Shown here piece after piece: positions 1 to 8,711 of a stretch of DNA of 64,000 nt; position 1 is the stretch's first letter, and every line of letters starts with the position of its first letter. The DNA comes from Sphingomonas sp. HF-S4 (GTDB taxonomy: Bacteria > Pseudomonadota > Alphaproteobacteria > Sphingomonadales > Sphingomonadaceae): NCBI RefSeq assembly GCF_032911445.1, contig NZ_JAWJEJ010000001.1, positions 2,976,001 through 3,040,000 on the forward strand, in the 5' to 3' direction. Below the pieces are notes generated by a model, which saw only the letters and a list, made by a program, of their open reading frames with translations, did no database searches and was not told the origin of the DNA. Both the position numbers and the translations under genes were made by a program.

Positions 1-2
1 GC

Positions 3-830
3 AAACTTCTCGCGCTGCTGGCGCTAATCGGCTTCGCCACGCCCGCCGCGGCTTATTGGGAATATGGCCACGAGACGGTCGCCGCGATCGCCTATCGCAA
101 CGTGACGCCGGCGGTGCGCGCCGAGATCGCCGGGCTGCTCAAGCACCAGGCGCTGCTCGAGACGCCGACCTGCCCGGCGCGGACGATCGAGCAAGCGAGC
201 GTCTGGCCCGATTGCATCAAGGAGCTCGGCCCGCGCTTCAGCTATGCCTATAACTGGCATTATCAGAACGTGAACGTGTGCAAGCCGTTCGACGTCAAGT
301 CGAACTGCCCCGACGGCAATTGCGTATCGGCGCAGATCGAGCGCGCGGCGAAGCTGCTCAAGGATCGGAAAGTGCCGGTGCGCGAGCGGGTGATGGCGCT
401 GGCGTTCCTCGTCCACTTCGTCGGCGACCTCCACCAGCCGCTCCACGCGGGCGACCGCGGCGACCTGGGCGGCAACCGCGCGAAATCCACCTACGGTATC
501 TATTCGACCGAGCGGCTCAACCTCCATTCGATATGGGACGGGCTGCTCGCTGAGCGCGCGATCTCGACTCAGCCTTCGCTGGTGCGGGTCTATTCGGCGC
601 AGGAGCGCGCGGCGATGAACGGCGGCAGCGTCGAGGACTGGAGCAGGGATAGCTGGCAGGTCGCGCGCGACGTCGTTTATGGCAGCGCCTATGGCGATCC
701 CTGCGGGCCGGCGCCGCAGCGCGCGACGCTCGACGAGGCCAAGATCGAGAAGCTGATCGAACCGGCGCGGCAGCAAGTCGTCAAGGGCGGGCTTAGGCTC
801 GCGCGGCTGCTGGAGGAAGCGCTGGGCTAG
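3..830 (+). CDS. S1/P1-type nuclease, 5' end outside the window
   Basis: Secreted zinc-dependent nuclease of the S1/P1 family, which cleaves single-stranded RNA and DNA. The reading frame is open from the window edge, so the true start lies upstream. The visible N-terminus is a hydrophobic signal-peptide end (LALIGFATPAAA) followed by a mature start containing W and GHE, the usual first zinc ligands. Further ligand motifs are NWHY, VHFVGDLHQPLH and HSIWD, so the three-zinc site appears complete. The stop overlaps the stop of the convergent membrane-protein gene. Family assignment is firm; the substrate is inferred. Confidence 0.9.
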   Translation, partial: KLLALLALIGFATPAAAYWEYGHETVAAIAYRNVTPAVRAEIAGLLKHQALLETPTCPARTIEQASVWPDCIKELGPRFSYAYNWHYQNVNVCKPFDVKSNCPDGNCVSAQIERAAKLLKDRKVPVRERVMALAFLVHFVGDLHQPLHAGDRGDLGGNRAKSTYGIYSTERLNLHSIWDGLLAERAISTQPSLVRVYSAQERAAMNGGSVEDWSRDSWQVARDVVYGSAYGDPCGPAPQRATLDEAKIEKLIEPARQQVVKGGLRLARLLEEALG

Positions 831-1111
831 TCCCTTTCGCCCCACCGCCAGCGCCAGCCGCCATCGGTCTTTTGCCAGCACAGCCAAAGCGCGGCAGCGA
901 ACAGCGGCAGGAACAGCAACTGGTAGAGCGCGCTGCGCTCGGTGAGCTTGGCGATCGCGCCCGCGATCAGCATCGTCCCTATCGCCAGCGCCCAGCCCTG
1001 CCAGGCCGCCGGCACCACGCCAAAGCCATAGCGCTTCTGGGCGAACCAATAGCCGGGGCGGACGCGGTACCAATCACGGATGCGAGCGGATTCGTCGCGG
1101 CGGGACTTCAT
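827..1111 (-). CDS. small membrane protein, 94 aa, unknown function
   Basis: Not recognised. The start ATG at 1111 overlaps the stop of the upstream 73-residue protein in an ATGA junction, so the two are probably translated together. The protein has a basic cytoplasmic N-terminus (MKSRRDESARIRDW), a motif YRVRPGYWFAQKRYGFG, then two hydrophobic segments at about residues 37-53 and 62-78, and a Trp/Arg-rich tail (WQKTDGGWRWRWGERD). It ends in stop codons overlapping those of the convergent nuclease gene. Probably an inner-membrane protein. Confidence 0.7.
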   Translation of the reverse strand: MKSRRDESARIRDWYRVRPGYWFAQKRYGFGVVPAAWQGWALAIGTMLIAGAIAKLTERSALYQLLFLPLFAAALWLCWQKTDGGWRWRWGERD

Positions 1112-1329
1112 CCTCCGCGCCCGTCGCGATTGAGCGCGGCGAGGCGGAACAGCGCGACGGCGACCAGCCCGACACAGACCACCCCGGCCACCGCGATTGG
1201 CCAATGCGCGCCATGCTCGCGATGGAGCAGTGCTGCGACCAGGAACATCGTCGCCGACGCCAGGCCGAGTAATGTGGCAACCTGCGGGTTGCGGCGGCCA
1301 CAACGCTTCCTTCCGATCGGGAACATCAT
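1108..1329 (-). CDS. small two-segment membrane protein, 73 aa
   Basis: Not recognised. The ATG at 1329 is preceded by GGGAGG at good spacing; a second ATG follows directly. A short basic N-terminus (GRKRCGRRN) is followed by hydrophobic segments at about residues 18-36 and 43-64, suggesting two membrane passes with a short loop. It overlaps the next gene by ATGA, forming a two-gene membrane-protein operon. Confidence 0.65.
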   Translation of the reverse strand: MMFPIGRKRCGRRNPQVATLLGLASATMFLVAALLHREHGAHWPIAVAGVVCVGLVAVALFRLAALNRDGRGG

Positions 1330-1356
1330 ATCTTCGCCTCCCTTGTCATCCTCGCC

Positions 1357-1572
1357 TTACGATACCGCATAACTTTCGAGATAACCGCAGCGCGTGCAGC
1401 GCCAGGTCTGGACCGGAATCTTCTGCTTCCCGCGCAGGTTGGTTCCGGTGAACCAACTCCTCACCGGAGCGCCGGCCACCCAGTTGCTCGGGCGACGCCA
1501 GCCATGATTCTCGTCCAGGACGAAGCCTTCGGCCATCGAACCCGGGCATTTGGGGCATTTGTTCGATCGCAT
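1357..1572 (-). CDS. zinc-ribbon protein, 71 aa
   Basis: Small protein with CPKCPGS at residues 5-11 and CTRCGY near the C-terminus, a four-cysteine zinc ribbon. Between the pairs lies WVAGAPVRSWFTGTN, rich in aromatic residues. It begins 4 bases after the stop of the ribbon-helix-helix gene, so it is the last gene of the SPFH operon. Zinc binding is well supported by the paired cysteines. The role is unknown; small proteins of this kind can be nucleic-acid binding or redox-related. Confidence 0.75.
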   Translation of the reverse strand: MRSNKCPKCPGSMAEGFVLDENHGWRRPSNWVAGAPVRSWFTGTNLRGKQKIPVQTWRCTRCGYLESYAVS

Positions 1573-1576
1573 GGGT

Positions 1577-1783
1577 CTACTCGCTTTGCTTGGGCGGCCG
1601 GCCGCGCCGGGCGCGGACCGGTTCCGCCAGTTTGACCCCGCGGCGTCCCAGCGCCTCGCGCAGGAGGCACTCGACCTGGGCGTTGACGCTGCGCAGGTCG
1701 CTTGCCGCGCAGCGCTCGATCGCTGCGTAAAGCGCGGGATCGAGGCGCAGCGGGAACGCCTTTTTGGAGGGGGTATCCGACAC
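1577..1783 (-). CDS. ribbon-helix-helix (Arc-like) DNA-binding protein
   Basis: Probable small transcriptional regulator. The core [17 protein letters not shown] followed by [12 protein letters not shown] has the beta-strand/helix/helix order of Arc/MetJ-type proteins, with a basic tail ([10 protein letters not shown]). I chose the GTG at 1783 because GGGAAGGG lies just upstream; an ATG at 1816 would overlap the SPFH gene and has no ribosome site. It lies directly after the SPFH gene and probably regulates its own operon, whose upstream region holds AT-rich dyad sequence. It resembles antitoxins, but no toxin-like partner is visible. Confidence 0.75.
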   Translation of the reverse strand: MSDTPSKKAFPLRLDPALYAAIERCAASDLRSVNAQVECLLREALGRRGVKLAEPVRARRGRPPKQSE

Positions 1784-1793
1784 GCGCCCTTCC

Positions 1794-2699
1794 CTACTGG
1801 TACAGCGAACCTGCATTGACGACCGGCTGGGTATCGCGCTCGCCGCACAGCACCACCATCAGGTTCGACACCATCGCCGCGCGCCGCTCGTCGTCGAGCT
1901 CGACGACGTTCTTGGCCGAGAGCTGGTCGAGCGCCATCTCGACCATGCCGACCGCGCCTTCGACCAGCGTCTGCCGCGCGGCGACCACGGCCTGGGCCTG
2001 CTGGCGGCGCAGCATCGCGCCGGCGATCTCCTGTGCGTACGCCAGGTGCGTGAAGCCGCATTCGTCGACGGTTATCCCGGCGACTGCGAGCCGCGCGATC
2101 AGTTCGGCGCGCAATTCGGTGCCGACCTGCTCGTGATTGCCGCGCAGCGTCACTTCCTGATGCTCGAAATCGTCATAGGGATAGCGCGATCCGATCGTGC
2201 GCACCGCCGCCTCGATCTGGACGTTCACGAACGCCTTGTAGTCATCGACATCGAACAGGGCTTGCGCGCTGTCGGTGACGCGCCACACGACCTGCGCCGC
2301 CATCTCGATCGGGTTGCCGCGCAGATCGTTGACCTTGATCCGCTCGGAAATGATGTTGTTCGCGCGCACCGAGACGCGCTTCTTGGTCATCCACGGCCAG
2401 GTCCAGCGCAGCCCGGTGGTGCGATCGGTGCCGCGATAGTCGCCGAACAGCGTGATCACCGTCGCCTGGTTGGGCTGGAGCAAGTAGAAACCGACGACGA
2501 CGAAGAGGAATACCGCGCTCGACACGAATATGCCCGATACGACGATCGCGTCCGCCATCCGGTCGATCTGGCTGATCGACACACCCACGCCGCCGATCGC
2601 CAGCAGCAGCACGAGCAGCATGCCATAGCCACTCGCGGTATGCGCCGCGCGCTCGCTGCTCTGCCGCAATGCGGGCGCCGCGCCTCGAATGTCCGTCAT
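1794..2699 (-). CDS. SPFH/Band 7 domain membrane protein
   Basis: Membrane-anchored SPFH (stomatin/prohibitin/flotillin) protein of 301 residues. Two hydrophobic segments (about residues 27-42 and 52-73) precede the SPFH domain, which starts at [19 protein letters not shown] and continues through TGLRWTWPW and the long helical [16 protein letters not shown] region. Such proteins scaffold membrane microdomains or regulate membrane proteases. First gene of an operon with the Arc-like regulator and the zinc-ribbon protein. The upstream region is markedly AT-rich for this genome. Confidence 0.88.
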   Translation of the reverse strand: MTDIRGAAPALRQSSERAAHTASGYGMLLVLLLAIGGVGVSISQIDRMADAIVVSGIFVSSAVFLFVVVGFYLLQPNQATVITLFGDYRGTDRTTGLRWTWPWMTKKRVSVRANNIISERIKVNDLRGNPIEMAAQVVWRVTDSAQALFDVDDYKAFVNVQIEAAVRTIGSRYPYDDFEHQEVTLRGNHEQVGTELRAELIARLAVAGITVDECGFTHLAYAQEIAGAMLRRQQAQAVVAARQTLVEGAVGMVEMALDQLSAKNVVELDDERRAAMVSNLMVVLCGERDTQPVVNAGSLYQ

Positions 2700-2718
2700 C
2701 TGTGCCTCCCGTTTAATA

Positions 2719-2740
2719 TGATATCACTTTTATATCGCAT
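2719..2740. promoter_or_regulatory. AT-rich dyad upstream of the SPFH operon
   Basis: The palindrome TGATATCA is followed about 5 bases later by the related sequence TATATCGCAT, in an otherwise GC-rich region and 20-40 bases before the SPFH start. The position suits a promoter-overlapping operator; the Arc-like protein of the same operon is a candidate binder. Inference only. Confidence 0.35.
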
Positions 2741-2788
2741 TACGGGCTGATGCAAGGCCGAATCGAATGCCGAACACCAGACACGCGA

Positions 2789-2817
2789 ACGCCGCCGGCC
2801 CGAGGGGCCGACGGCGT
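2789..2817 (-). terminator. strong hairpin after pal
   Basis: ACGCCG..CGGCCC pairs with GGGCCG..CGGCGT around a three-base loop, a 13-pair stem with one mismatch, placed 22 bases after the pal stop. There is no clear T tract, so it may be a transcript-end stabiliser rather than a classical intrinsic terminator. It marks the end of the tol-pal operon. Confidence 0.5.
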
Positions 2818-2838
2818 CGCCATACCCTTGATGGGCAG

Positions 2839-3354
2839 TCAGTTGATGACGACAGTCACCGCGCGGCGGTTCTGCGCCCAGCTGGCTTCGTCGGAACCGA
2901 GCGCCAGCGGGCGCTCCTTGCCGTAGCTGATCGTGGTGATGCGCGTCGGCGAGACGCCGCGCGCCGCGAGATAGTTCTTCGCGGCGTTGGCGCGACGATC
3001 GCCCAGGCCGAGATTATACTCGCGGGTGCCGCGCTCGTCGGCATGGCCTTCGAGCGTCACGCGCGCCTCGGCATGCGCGGTCAGCCAGGCGGCCTGGCTG
3101 TCGAGGATCGAGCGCGCCTGCGAATCGATGTCGTACTGGTCGAGCGCGAAATTGACCGTGTCGCTGGTGACTTCGCGCTTGAACTGCTCGTTGAGGCGTC
3201 CGGCGATCGTGTCGCTGCTCTCGCCGCCTTCGACGGGCGGTGCGGTCTCGGTCGGGGTCGGCGGCAATTCGGGGGGACGCTTCTTGGCGCAGCCCGCGGT
3301 GGCGACAAGCGCCAGGCCCAGGACCAGGCTGGTCGTCATCTTGGCCATCGTCAT
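2839..3354 (-). CDS. pal: peptidoglycan-associated lipoprotein Pal
   Basis: Outer-membrane lipoprotein of the Tol-Pal system that binds peptidoglycan and TolB and helps constrict the outer membrane at division. It has a lipoprotein signal with lipobox ATAGC near residue 22, a Pro-rich linker, and an OmpA-C domain with the peptidoglycan-binding signature TLEGHADERGTREYN...RRANAAKNYL. Length (171 aa) is normal. AGGAGG lies upstream; an ATG two codons in (3348) is better spaced from it and may be the true start. Last gene of the tol operon, 62 bases after tolB. Confidence 0.97.
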   Translation of the reverse strand: MTMAKMTTSLVLGLALVATAGCAKKRPPELPPTPTETAPPVEGGESSDTIAGRLNEQFKREVTSDTVNFALDQYDIDSQARSILDSQAAWLTAHAEARVTLEGHADERGTREYNLGLGDRRANAAKNYLAARGVSPTRITTISYGKERPLALGSDEASWAQNRRAVTVVIN

Positions 3355-3416
3355 TTTCCTCCTCTAGTCGTGATTTCGTGCAACCCGATTGCGGAACCCT
3401 CCGCATTCGTAACGTT

Positions 3417-4781
3417 TCAGGGACGAATCGGTCCCCAGCTCGGATCCGAGCCGTCGAGCGGCGTCGGAATCTTGCGGGCATTGACGCCGGTGAGATCGAC
3501 CGACCACAAATCGGGCTTGCCGCTGCCCTGCGACGCGCGGAAGAACATCAGTACGCGGCCGTTGGGCGACCAGGTCGGGCCTTCGTCGCCCCAGGCGTTG
3601 GTCAGCAGCTTCTCGCCGCCGCCGCTCGAGTTCATGATGCCGATGCGGAATGCGCCGCCGCCGGTGCGCGTGAAGGCGATCAGGTCGCCGCGCGGGCTCC
3701 AGACCGGGGTGGCGTAGCGCCCGCCGCCGAAGCTGATCCGGCGCTGGTTCGAACCATCGCTGTTCATGACATAGAGCTGCTGGGTGCCGCCGCGGTCGCT
3801 CTCGAACACGATCTTCGATCCGTCGGGCGAATAGCTGCCGCCGGTGTCGATGCCCGGCGTGTTGGTCAGCCGCTGGGGCGATCCGCCGCTCACGGCGATG
3901 CGGTAGATGTCGGTATTGCCTGCCACCGACATCGAGAACAGGATGTTGCGCCCGTCCGGCGAGAAATGCGGCGCGAAATTCTGGCTGACATTATCGACCA
4001 GGCGCCGGTTGGTCCGCGCGCTCATGTCGTAGATCCAGATCGACGGGCGGCGATTCTCGTAGCTCATGTATACGATCGCGTTCTGCTTGGGAGACATGCG
4101 CGGGGTGAGCACGATGTTCTGGCCGTTGGTCAGGAAGCGGTGGTTGGCGCCGTCCTGGTCCATGATCGCGATCTGCTTGCGGCGCTTCCCCTTGGGCCCC
4201 TGCTCGGCGACATAGACGATCTGGCTGTCGAAATAGGGGCCTTCGCCGGTGAGGCGCGTGTAGATCGCGTCGGAGCATTTGTGCGCGGCGCGGCGCCAGT
4301 CGCCGGGCGATACGACGAAGCCCTGACGGACGAGTTCGGTCTGTGCAGCGAGATCGTAGAGATAACAGCCGATCGTCAGCGTGCCGTTGCCGTTGGCGCG
4401 GACATAGCCCTGGACCAGCGCCTGGCCGCTGCTCCAGCCGGCGTAATTGGGCGTCGTGACTTCGGAATAGGCGATGCCACGCGTGGCGCCGGGGCCGAGC
4501 GTCTTGAACAGCCCGGTGTTGCGGAGATCGTCATCGACGATTTGCGCCAACTTCCGCCCGAGTTCGTCGGTCGAGCCTGCCGGGGTCGAAGCGACCGCCG
4601 ACGTGGGCATCGCCGGGATCAGGATCGGCAGCGGCGCGGACATGCCACCCTCGACATCGACGACGAGGCCGCCGGACTGGTCGTCCTGCGGCGCGGCGAT
4701 CGGCGGCGGGGTGACCTGCGCATGGGCAATGCCGGCGGAGGTGGCCATCAGCGTGGCCAGCGCGATCTTGAAGGTTCGCAT
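3417..4781 (-). CDS. tolB: Tol-Pal system beta-propeller protein TolB
   Basis: Periplasmic protein that links TolA to Pal. A signal peptide (MRTFKIALATLMATSAGIAHA) precedes the N-terminal TolB_N domain (about residues 70-190) and a C-terminal six-bladed propeller with WD40-like PD repeats such as APHFSPDGRNILF, GGSYSPDGSKIVF and GPTWSPNGRVLMF. Length 454 aa, usual for alphaproteobacteria. It follows tolA by 13 bases and precedes pal. Confidence 0.97.
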   Translation of the reverse strand: MRTFKIALATLMATSAGIAHAQVTPPPIAAPQDDQSGGLVVDVEGGMSAPLPILIPAMPTSAVASTPAGSTDELGRKLAQIVDDDLRNTGLFKTLGPGATRGIAYSEVTTPNYAGWSSGQALVQGYVRANGNGTLTIGCYLYDLAAQTELVRQGFVVSPGDWRRAAHKCSDAIYTRLTGEGPYFDSQIVYVAEQGPKGKRRKQIAIMDQDGANHRFLTNGQNIVLTPRMSPKQNAIVYMSYENRRPSIWIYDMSARTNRRLVDNVSQNFAPHFSPDGRNILFSMSVAGNTDIYRIAVSGGSPQRLTNTPGIDTGGSYSPDGSKIVFESDRGGTQQLYVMNSDGSNQRRISFGGGRYATPVWSPRGDLIAFTRTGGGAFRIGIMNSSGGGEKLLTNAWGDEGPTWSPNGRVLMFFRASQGSGKPDLWSVDLTGVNARKIPTPLDGSDPSWGPIRP

Positions 4782-4794
4782 CGTCTCCAGTTCC

Positions 4795-5664
4795 TCAGCT
4801 TGTCAGTCGGTATCGAAGGGTGAAGCTCTTCCAGCCATTGGGCACGTCGTAGAGCTCGGCCGGCAGTCCGCGCAGCGGCGAGCAGGCGGCGAAGATCGCG
4901 CGCACCGCATCGTCAACGCGCTCGACATAACGGCGGTTCGCATCATCAACGCCGGTATGGCCCATGATCCGCGGCGGGCCGGCCAGCGACCCGTCCTTGT
5001 TGATCCGCAGGTTGACCGTGACGCGGATCTGATCGGCGCCCGGGCCCGGATTGACCTGGCGATTGGCGCAGGGCTGGACTTGGCGCTGGATCGCCGAGCC
5101 GATATCGGCGGCAGCCTTGCCAGTCATCGTCGCGGGCGGCGTCGTCGCGGTGCCGTTGTTACGATTGTTGGTGCGCCCGAGATCGAGCCCGTCAAGATTG
5201 CCGGTCGGGCGAACATCGCGGCGCGGCGGCTGCCCCGGGTTGGACTTCGGAGCCGCGGATGCCGTCTTCGCGGGCGGTGCCGGCTTGGACGGCGGCGCGG
5301 GCTTGGACGGCGGCGCGGGCTTGGCGGGTGGCGACGGCTTTGGCTTTTCCGCGGGTGCCGGCGCAGGCTTGGGCGGGGCGGGCTGCGGCCGGGGGGCCGG
5401 CTCGGGCTCCGAGACCGGCTCGGGCGGTGCGCTATCGGGCTCGACCGGGGCTTCGACCGGGGATTTCTTCGCCGCCTCTGTCTCGCTGCTGATCACCGGC
5501 GCGGCGCTTTCGAGCGCAACGTCCTCGGCGAAGGACACCGCGATCGGCGTGCTGACCAGCTTGTCGGGATTGGGCGACATCGCGGGCGACAGCAGCACGA
5601 ACAGCCCGACATGAAGGACTGCCGCGACGCCCAAGCCCACGCCTTCGGAACGTGTCAGCGCCAT
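4795..5664 (-). CDS. tolA: TolA-like energy-transducing protein
   Basis: Inner-membrane protein that couples TolQR to the outer-membrane Pal/TolB. It has one N-terminal membrane segment (GVAAVLHVGLFVLLS), a long Pro/Ala/Lys-rich periplasmic spacer (about residues 70-150, including repeated KPAPPS units) and a C-terminal TonB/TolA-type globular domain with the conserved CSPLRGLPAELY. It starts 4 bases after tolR. The spacer is rich in proline rather than the alanine helix of E. coli TolA, as is common in alphaproteobacteria. Confidence 0.93.
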   Translation of the reverse strand: MALTRSEGVGLGVAAVLHVGLFVLLSPAMSPNPDKLVSTPIAVSFAEDVALESAAPVISSETEAAKKSPVEAPVEPDSAPPEPVSEPEPAPRPQPAPPKPAPAPAEKPKPSPPAKPAPPSKPAPPSKPAPPAKTASAAPKSNPGQPPRRDVRPTGNLDGLDLGRTNNRNNGTATTPPATMTGKAAADIGSAIQRQVQPCANRQVNPGPGADQIRVTVNLRINKDGSLAGPPRIMGHTGVDDANRRYVERVDDAVRAIFAACSPLRGLPAELYDVPNGWKSFTLRYRLTS

Positions 5665-5668
5665 CGCG

Positions 5669-6106
5669 TCACTTGCTCGCGGCGTTGGTCAGCAACGCGA
5701 CGCTGTTGAGCCCGGCGCGGTTGAGCTCGCCCATCACGCGCATGACCTTGCCGTATCCAAGCCCCTGATCGGCGCGCAGGTAGATTTGCGGCGGCTTGCC
5801 GTCGGCACCCTTCCGCGCGGCGACCTGTTCGAGCATGCCGGGCAGCCCGGCATCATCGACCGGCTCGTCGTCGACGAACACCTGGCCCTTGTCGTCGATC
5901 GCGATCTGGACGGGCTTCTGCTCCTGGTCGAGCGCCCTGGCGCGGCTCTCGGGCAGGTTCACCGGCACGCCCGCGGTGAGCAGCGGCGCGGTGACCATGA
6001 AGATGATGAGCAGCACGAGCATGACGTCGACCAGCGGCGTCACGTTGATCTCGGCCATCGGCGCGCGGCGCCCGCGGCCTCGATTGGAGGGAAGATGCAT
6101 CGCCAC
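5669..6106 (-). CDS. tolR: TolR (ExbD/TolR family)
   Basis: Proton-channel partner of TolQ. The family signature EINVTPLVDVMLVLLIIFMV is present, with the proton-carrying Asp at residue 27 at the start of the single membrane helix. The C-terminal periplasmic domain shows YLRADQGLGYGKVMRVMGELNRAG. Length 145 aa, normal. It lies 3 bases after tolQ within the tol operon. Confidence 0.96.
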   Translation of the reverse strand: MAMHLPSNRGRGRRAPMAEINVTPLVDVMLVLLIIFMVTAPLLTAGVPVNLPESRARALDQEQKPVQIAIDDKGQVFVDDEPVDDAGLPGMLEQVAARKGADGKPPQIYLRADQGLGYGKVMRVMGELNRAGLNSVALLTNAASK

Positions 6107-6109
6107 GGC

Positions 6110-6799
6110 TTAGGCTTCCATCTCCAGGCGGCGGCTTAGCGTCGCGTGGAAGCCGTCGGCGAAGCGATTGAGTCGCTGCTCGACGCGGTTGATCGCGTGG
6201 CTGTAGCGATTGTACGCGATCACTGCGGGAATCGCCGCGAACAGGCCGATCGCGGTGGCGAACAGCGCCTCGGCGATGCCCGGCGCGACCACCGCGAGCG
6301 ACGAATTCTGCTCGGCGGCGATGCTGGTGAAGCTGCGCATGATCCCCCAGACCGTGCCGAACAGCCCGACGAACGGCGCGACCGAGCCGACCGTGGCGAG
6401 GAAGTTCAGCCGATCGGCGAGGCGATCGATTTCCTGCGCGACCGCCGCCCCCATCGCGGTGGCAAGCCGGTCGCGCGTGCCACCGCGGTCGATCGATTTG
6501 CCGGTGGTCGAGCGGCGCCATTCGGTGACGCCCGCCGCGAACACGCGCGAGATCGGCTGGTCGCTCGCGGCGCTGCGGCGGTGGAACTCGTCGATATCGT
6601 CGGCCTCGCGATATTCGGTCTCGAACGCGACGATACCCTTCTTCACCGCGCTGACGCGGAAGCCGAAGCTGAGGATGATCGCCCAGGTCCACAGGCTGGC
6701 AAGCAGCAGGCCGATCATCACGCCGCGGACCACCCAGTCCGCCTGGAGGAACAGGCCAATGGGCGACATGGTCGCGGCAGCGGTATTCAGGAATAGCAT
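6110..6799 (-). CDS. tolQ: TolQ (MotA/TolQ/ExbB family)
   Basis: Inner-membrane proton channel that energises TolA together with TolR. Three hydrophobic segments are visible, at about residues 22-46, 130-155 and 165-195, with the family motif VGLFGTVWGIM in the second. The start at 6799 gives 229 aa and leaves a 7-base gap from ybgC; longer in-frame reading upstream runs into ybgC and is rejected. Second gene of ybgC-tolQ-tolR-tolA-tolB-pal. Confidence 0.96.
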   Translation of the reverse strand: MLFLNTAAATMSPIGLFLQADWVVRGVMIGLLLASLWTWAIILSFGFRVSAVKKGIVAFETEYREADDIDEFHRRSAASDQPISRVFAAGVTEWRRSTTGKSIDRGGTRDRLATAMGAAVAQEIDRLADRLNFLATVGSVAPFVGLFGTVWGIMRSFTSIAAEQNSSLAVVAPGIAEALFATAIGLFAAIPAVIAYNRYSHAINRVEQRLNRFADGFHATLSRRLEMEA

Positions 6800-6806
6800 G
6801 TCGAGT

Positions 6807-7253
6807 TCAGTTTCCCTTCCACAACAACGGTTCGAACGCGGCAATCCACGCAGCAGGCTGGCGCCGGGGCCTTCCCGTCGGGGAGACGAACGCCGCCTCG
6901 ACTTCACCTGCGGTCACGATTGTTTGCCCGCGCATGACTCGTTGCTGAATGACGACGGCAGCGGCCCGCATAGACATAAGGCGGCTCGCCACGATCAGTT
7001 CCTCGCCGAGCCGCGCCGGCGACTGGTAGTCCAGCTTGAGGCCGCGAATGGCGTATGCCCCCTCGCCCGCCTCGAACGCGGCGCGCTGGTCGATCCCGAC
7101 GGCGAGCAGCATATCCGAGCGGGCGCGCTCCATGTAGCGCAGATAATTGGCATGATAGACGACGCCGGTAAGATCGGTATCCTCGAAATAGACGCGCAGC
7201 GCGAACTGGTGCTCGAGGCCATGGAAGCGGCCGAGGGCGGGGAGCGCATGCAT
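6807..7253 (-). CDS. ybgC: acyl-CoA thioesterase YbgC
   Basis: Hot-dog fold thioesterase that hydrolyses short acyl-CoA (or acyl-ACP) and is nearly always found at the head of the tol operon. The catalytic region VYFEDTDLTGVVYHANYLRY lies at residues 21-40, with the Asp and His expected for the 4-hydroxybenzoyl-CoA thioesterase type. 148 aa, complete. It precedes tolQ by 7 bases and follows ruvB by 44 bases. Confidence 0.95.
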   Translation of the reverse strand: MHALPALGRFHGLEHQFALRVYFEDTDLTGVVYHANYLRYMERARSDMLLAVGIDQRAAFEAGEGAYAIRGLKLDYQSPARLGEELIVASRLMSMRAAAVVIQQRVMRGQTIVTAGEVEAAFVSPTGRPRRQPAAWIAAFEPLLWKGN

Positions 7254-7297
7254 GGCGCGGCCTTAACCAAGCCGGCGACTCGGGGGAACCCCTCGCC

Positions 7298-8320
7298 TCA
7301 GTCGAACAGCCCGTCCTGCGCGCTGGGCGGCGGATTGAGCCCGAGATGCTTCCAGCCCGCGGCGTTGAGGCAGCGCCCGCGCGCAGTGCGTGCGATCATG
7401 CCGATCTGGATGAGATAGGGCTCGATCACCTCCTCGATCGTGTCGCGCGGCTCGGAGAGGCCCGCGGCAAGCGTCTCGACCCCGACCGGGCCGCCGCGAT
7501 AGATGTCGGCGATCATCATCAGATAGCGCCGGTCCATCGTGTCGAGCCCGAGGCCGTCGACTTCGAGCCGGTTGAGCGCGGCGTCCGCGACCTTGGCGTG
7601 CACCGTCTCCTCCCCCGCGACATTGGCGAAGTCGCGGACGCGACGCAGCAGCCGGCCGGCGATGCGCGGGGTGCCCCGCGCGCGCTTGGCGATCTCGTGT
7701 GCGCCATCGGGAGCGACGTGGAGGTCGAGCAGGGTGGCGGCACGCGTGACGACCCGCTCAAGTTCGTCGACGGTGTAGAATTGCAGGCGGACCGGAATGC
7801 CGAAACGATCGCGCAGCGGGGTGGTGAGCAGTCCCTGCCGCGTGGTGGCGCCGACCAGGGTGAAGCGCGGCAAGTCTATCCGCACCGAGCGGGCGGATGG
7901 CCCCTCGCCAATCATGAGGTCCAGCGCACGGTCCTCCATCGCGGGATAGAGGACTTCCTCGACCGCGGGATTGAGCCGGTGGATCTCGTCGATGAAGAGG
8001 ACATCACCGTCCTCGAGATTGGTGAGCAGTGCCGCTAGATCGCCCGACTTGGCAATCACCGGCCCCGAGGTCGAACGAAACCCGACGCCCATCTCGCGTG
8101 CGATGATCTGCGCGAGCGTAGTCTTGCCGAGCCCCGGGGGACCGAAGAACAGGACATGGTCGAGCGCGTCGCCGCGCTGCTTCGCCGCCTGGATGAACAC
8201 CCGGAGGTTTTCGCGCGCGCCCTTCTGCCCGACGAATTCGTCGAGCGTCTTGGGGCGCAGTGCGGCGTCGATATCCTCGGCGCGGCGCGTGGCGGTAAGA
8301 ATGCGGTCGGTGTCAGTCAT
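7298..8320 (-). CDS. ruvB: Holliday junction helicase RuvB
   Basis: AAA+ motor that drives branch migration of Holliday junctions with RuvA. Walker [10 protein letters not shown], Walker B FIDEIHRL, sensor region [18 protein letters not shown] and the C-terminal winged helix with [16 protein letters not shown] sequence are all present. The ATG at 8320 gives 340 aa; its first codons overlap the last codons of the GFA gene by 8 bases, indicating translational coupling. Complete and conventional. Confidence 0.97.
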   Translation of the reverse strand: MTDTDRILTATRRAEDIDAALRPKTLDEFVGQKGARENLRVFIQAAKQRGDALDHVLFFGPPGLGKTTLAQIIAREMGVGFRSTSGPVIAKSGDLAALLTNLEDGDVLFIDEIHRLNPAVEEVLYPAMEDRALDLMIGEGPSARSVRIDLPRFTLVGATTRQGLLTTPLRDRFGIPVRLQFYTVDELERVVTRAATLLDLHVAPDGAHEIAKRARGTPRIAGRLLRRVRDFANVAGEETVHAKVADAALNRLEVDGLGLDTMDRRYLMMIADIYRGGPVGVETLAAGLSEPRDTIEEVIEPYLIQIGMIARTARGRCLNAAGWKHLGLNPPPSAQDGLFD

Positions 8321-8711
8321 AATGCTCGATCTGGTCGCCGGTGATCTGCAACCAGGCATGCTTGCGTACTTCCCACACCGAGAAGTTTGGCGCGGGGAAA
8401 TTCGGATCGGCGAAGCAGCCGAGGGGAATCGCGATCAGATCGGGCAAGCCGCCGCCCTGATACCAGACCGTACCGCCGCAACTCGGACAGAAATGGAAGC
8501 TTGTCTCGGCACCGCTGTCGTTGGCGTGCACCCATTGGTTCGCGTCGCCGTCGAAGCGGACCTGCTCCAGCGGGAAACGCGCCTGCGCGGCGAAGGCGGA
8601 GCCGCTGCGCCGCTGGCAGTCTAGGCAATGGCATACGGAGATGCGCACCGGTTCGCCGCTGGCTTCGGCACGGAGCTGGCCGCAGCGGCAGGTGGCGACA
8701 CGCACGGTCAC
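8313..8711 (-). CDS. GFA/CENP-V family zinc protein between ruvA and ruvB
   Basis: Small zinc enzyme-like protein of the GFA (glutathione-dependent formaldehyde-activating) fold. Cysteine ligands are C8-x-C10, C27-H-C29-x-x-C32 and C75-x-x-C78. Family members carry out or resemble S-hydroxymethyl-glutathione formation, but many have no known activity. It overlaps ruvA by ATGA upstream and ruvB by 8 bases downstream, so it is firmly inside the ruvAB transcription unit. Whether this has functional meaning is unknown. Confidence 0.9.
   Translation of the reverse strand: MTVRVATCRCGQLRAEASGEPVRISVCHCLDCQRRSGSAFAAQARFPLEQVRFDGDANQWVHANDSGAETSFHFCPSCGGTVWYQGGGLPDLIAIPLGCFADPNFPAPNFSVWEVRKHAWLQITGDQIEHYD

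Noticed and set aside
1357..1783. Toxin-antitoxin pair (ribbon-helix-helix plus downstream small protein)
   Set aside because: The partner is a zinc ribbon without toxin features, and both follow the SPFH gene in one operon.
5274..5340. Short tandem repeat inside tolA
   Set aside because: Repeats of about 18 bases encode KPAPPS units, normal for the flexible spacer of TolA/TonB proteins.
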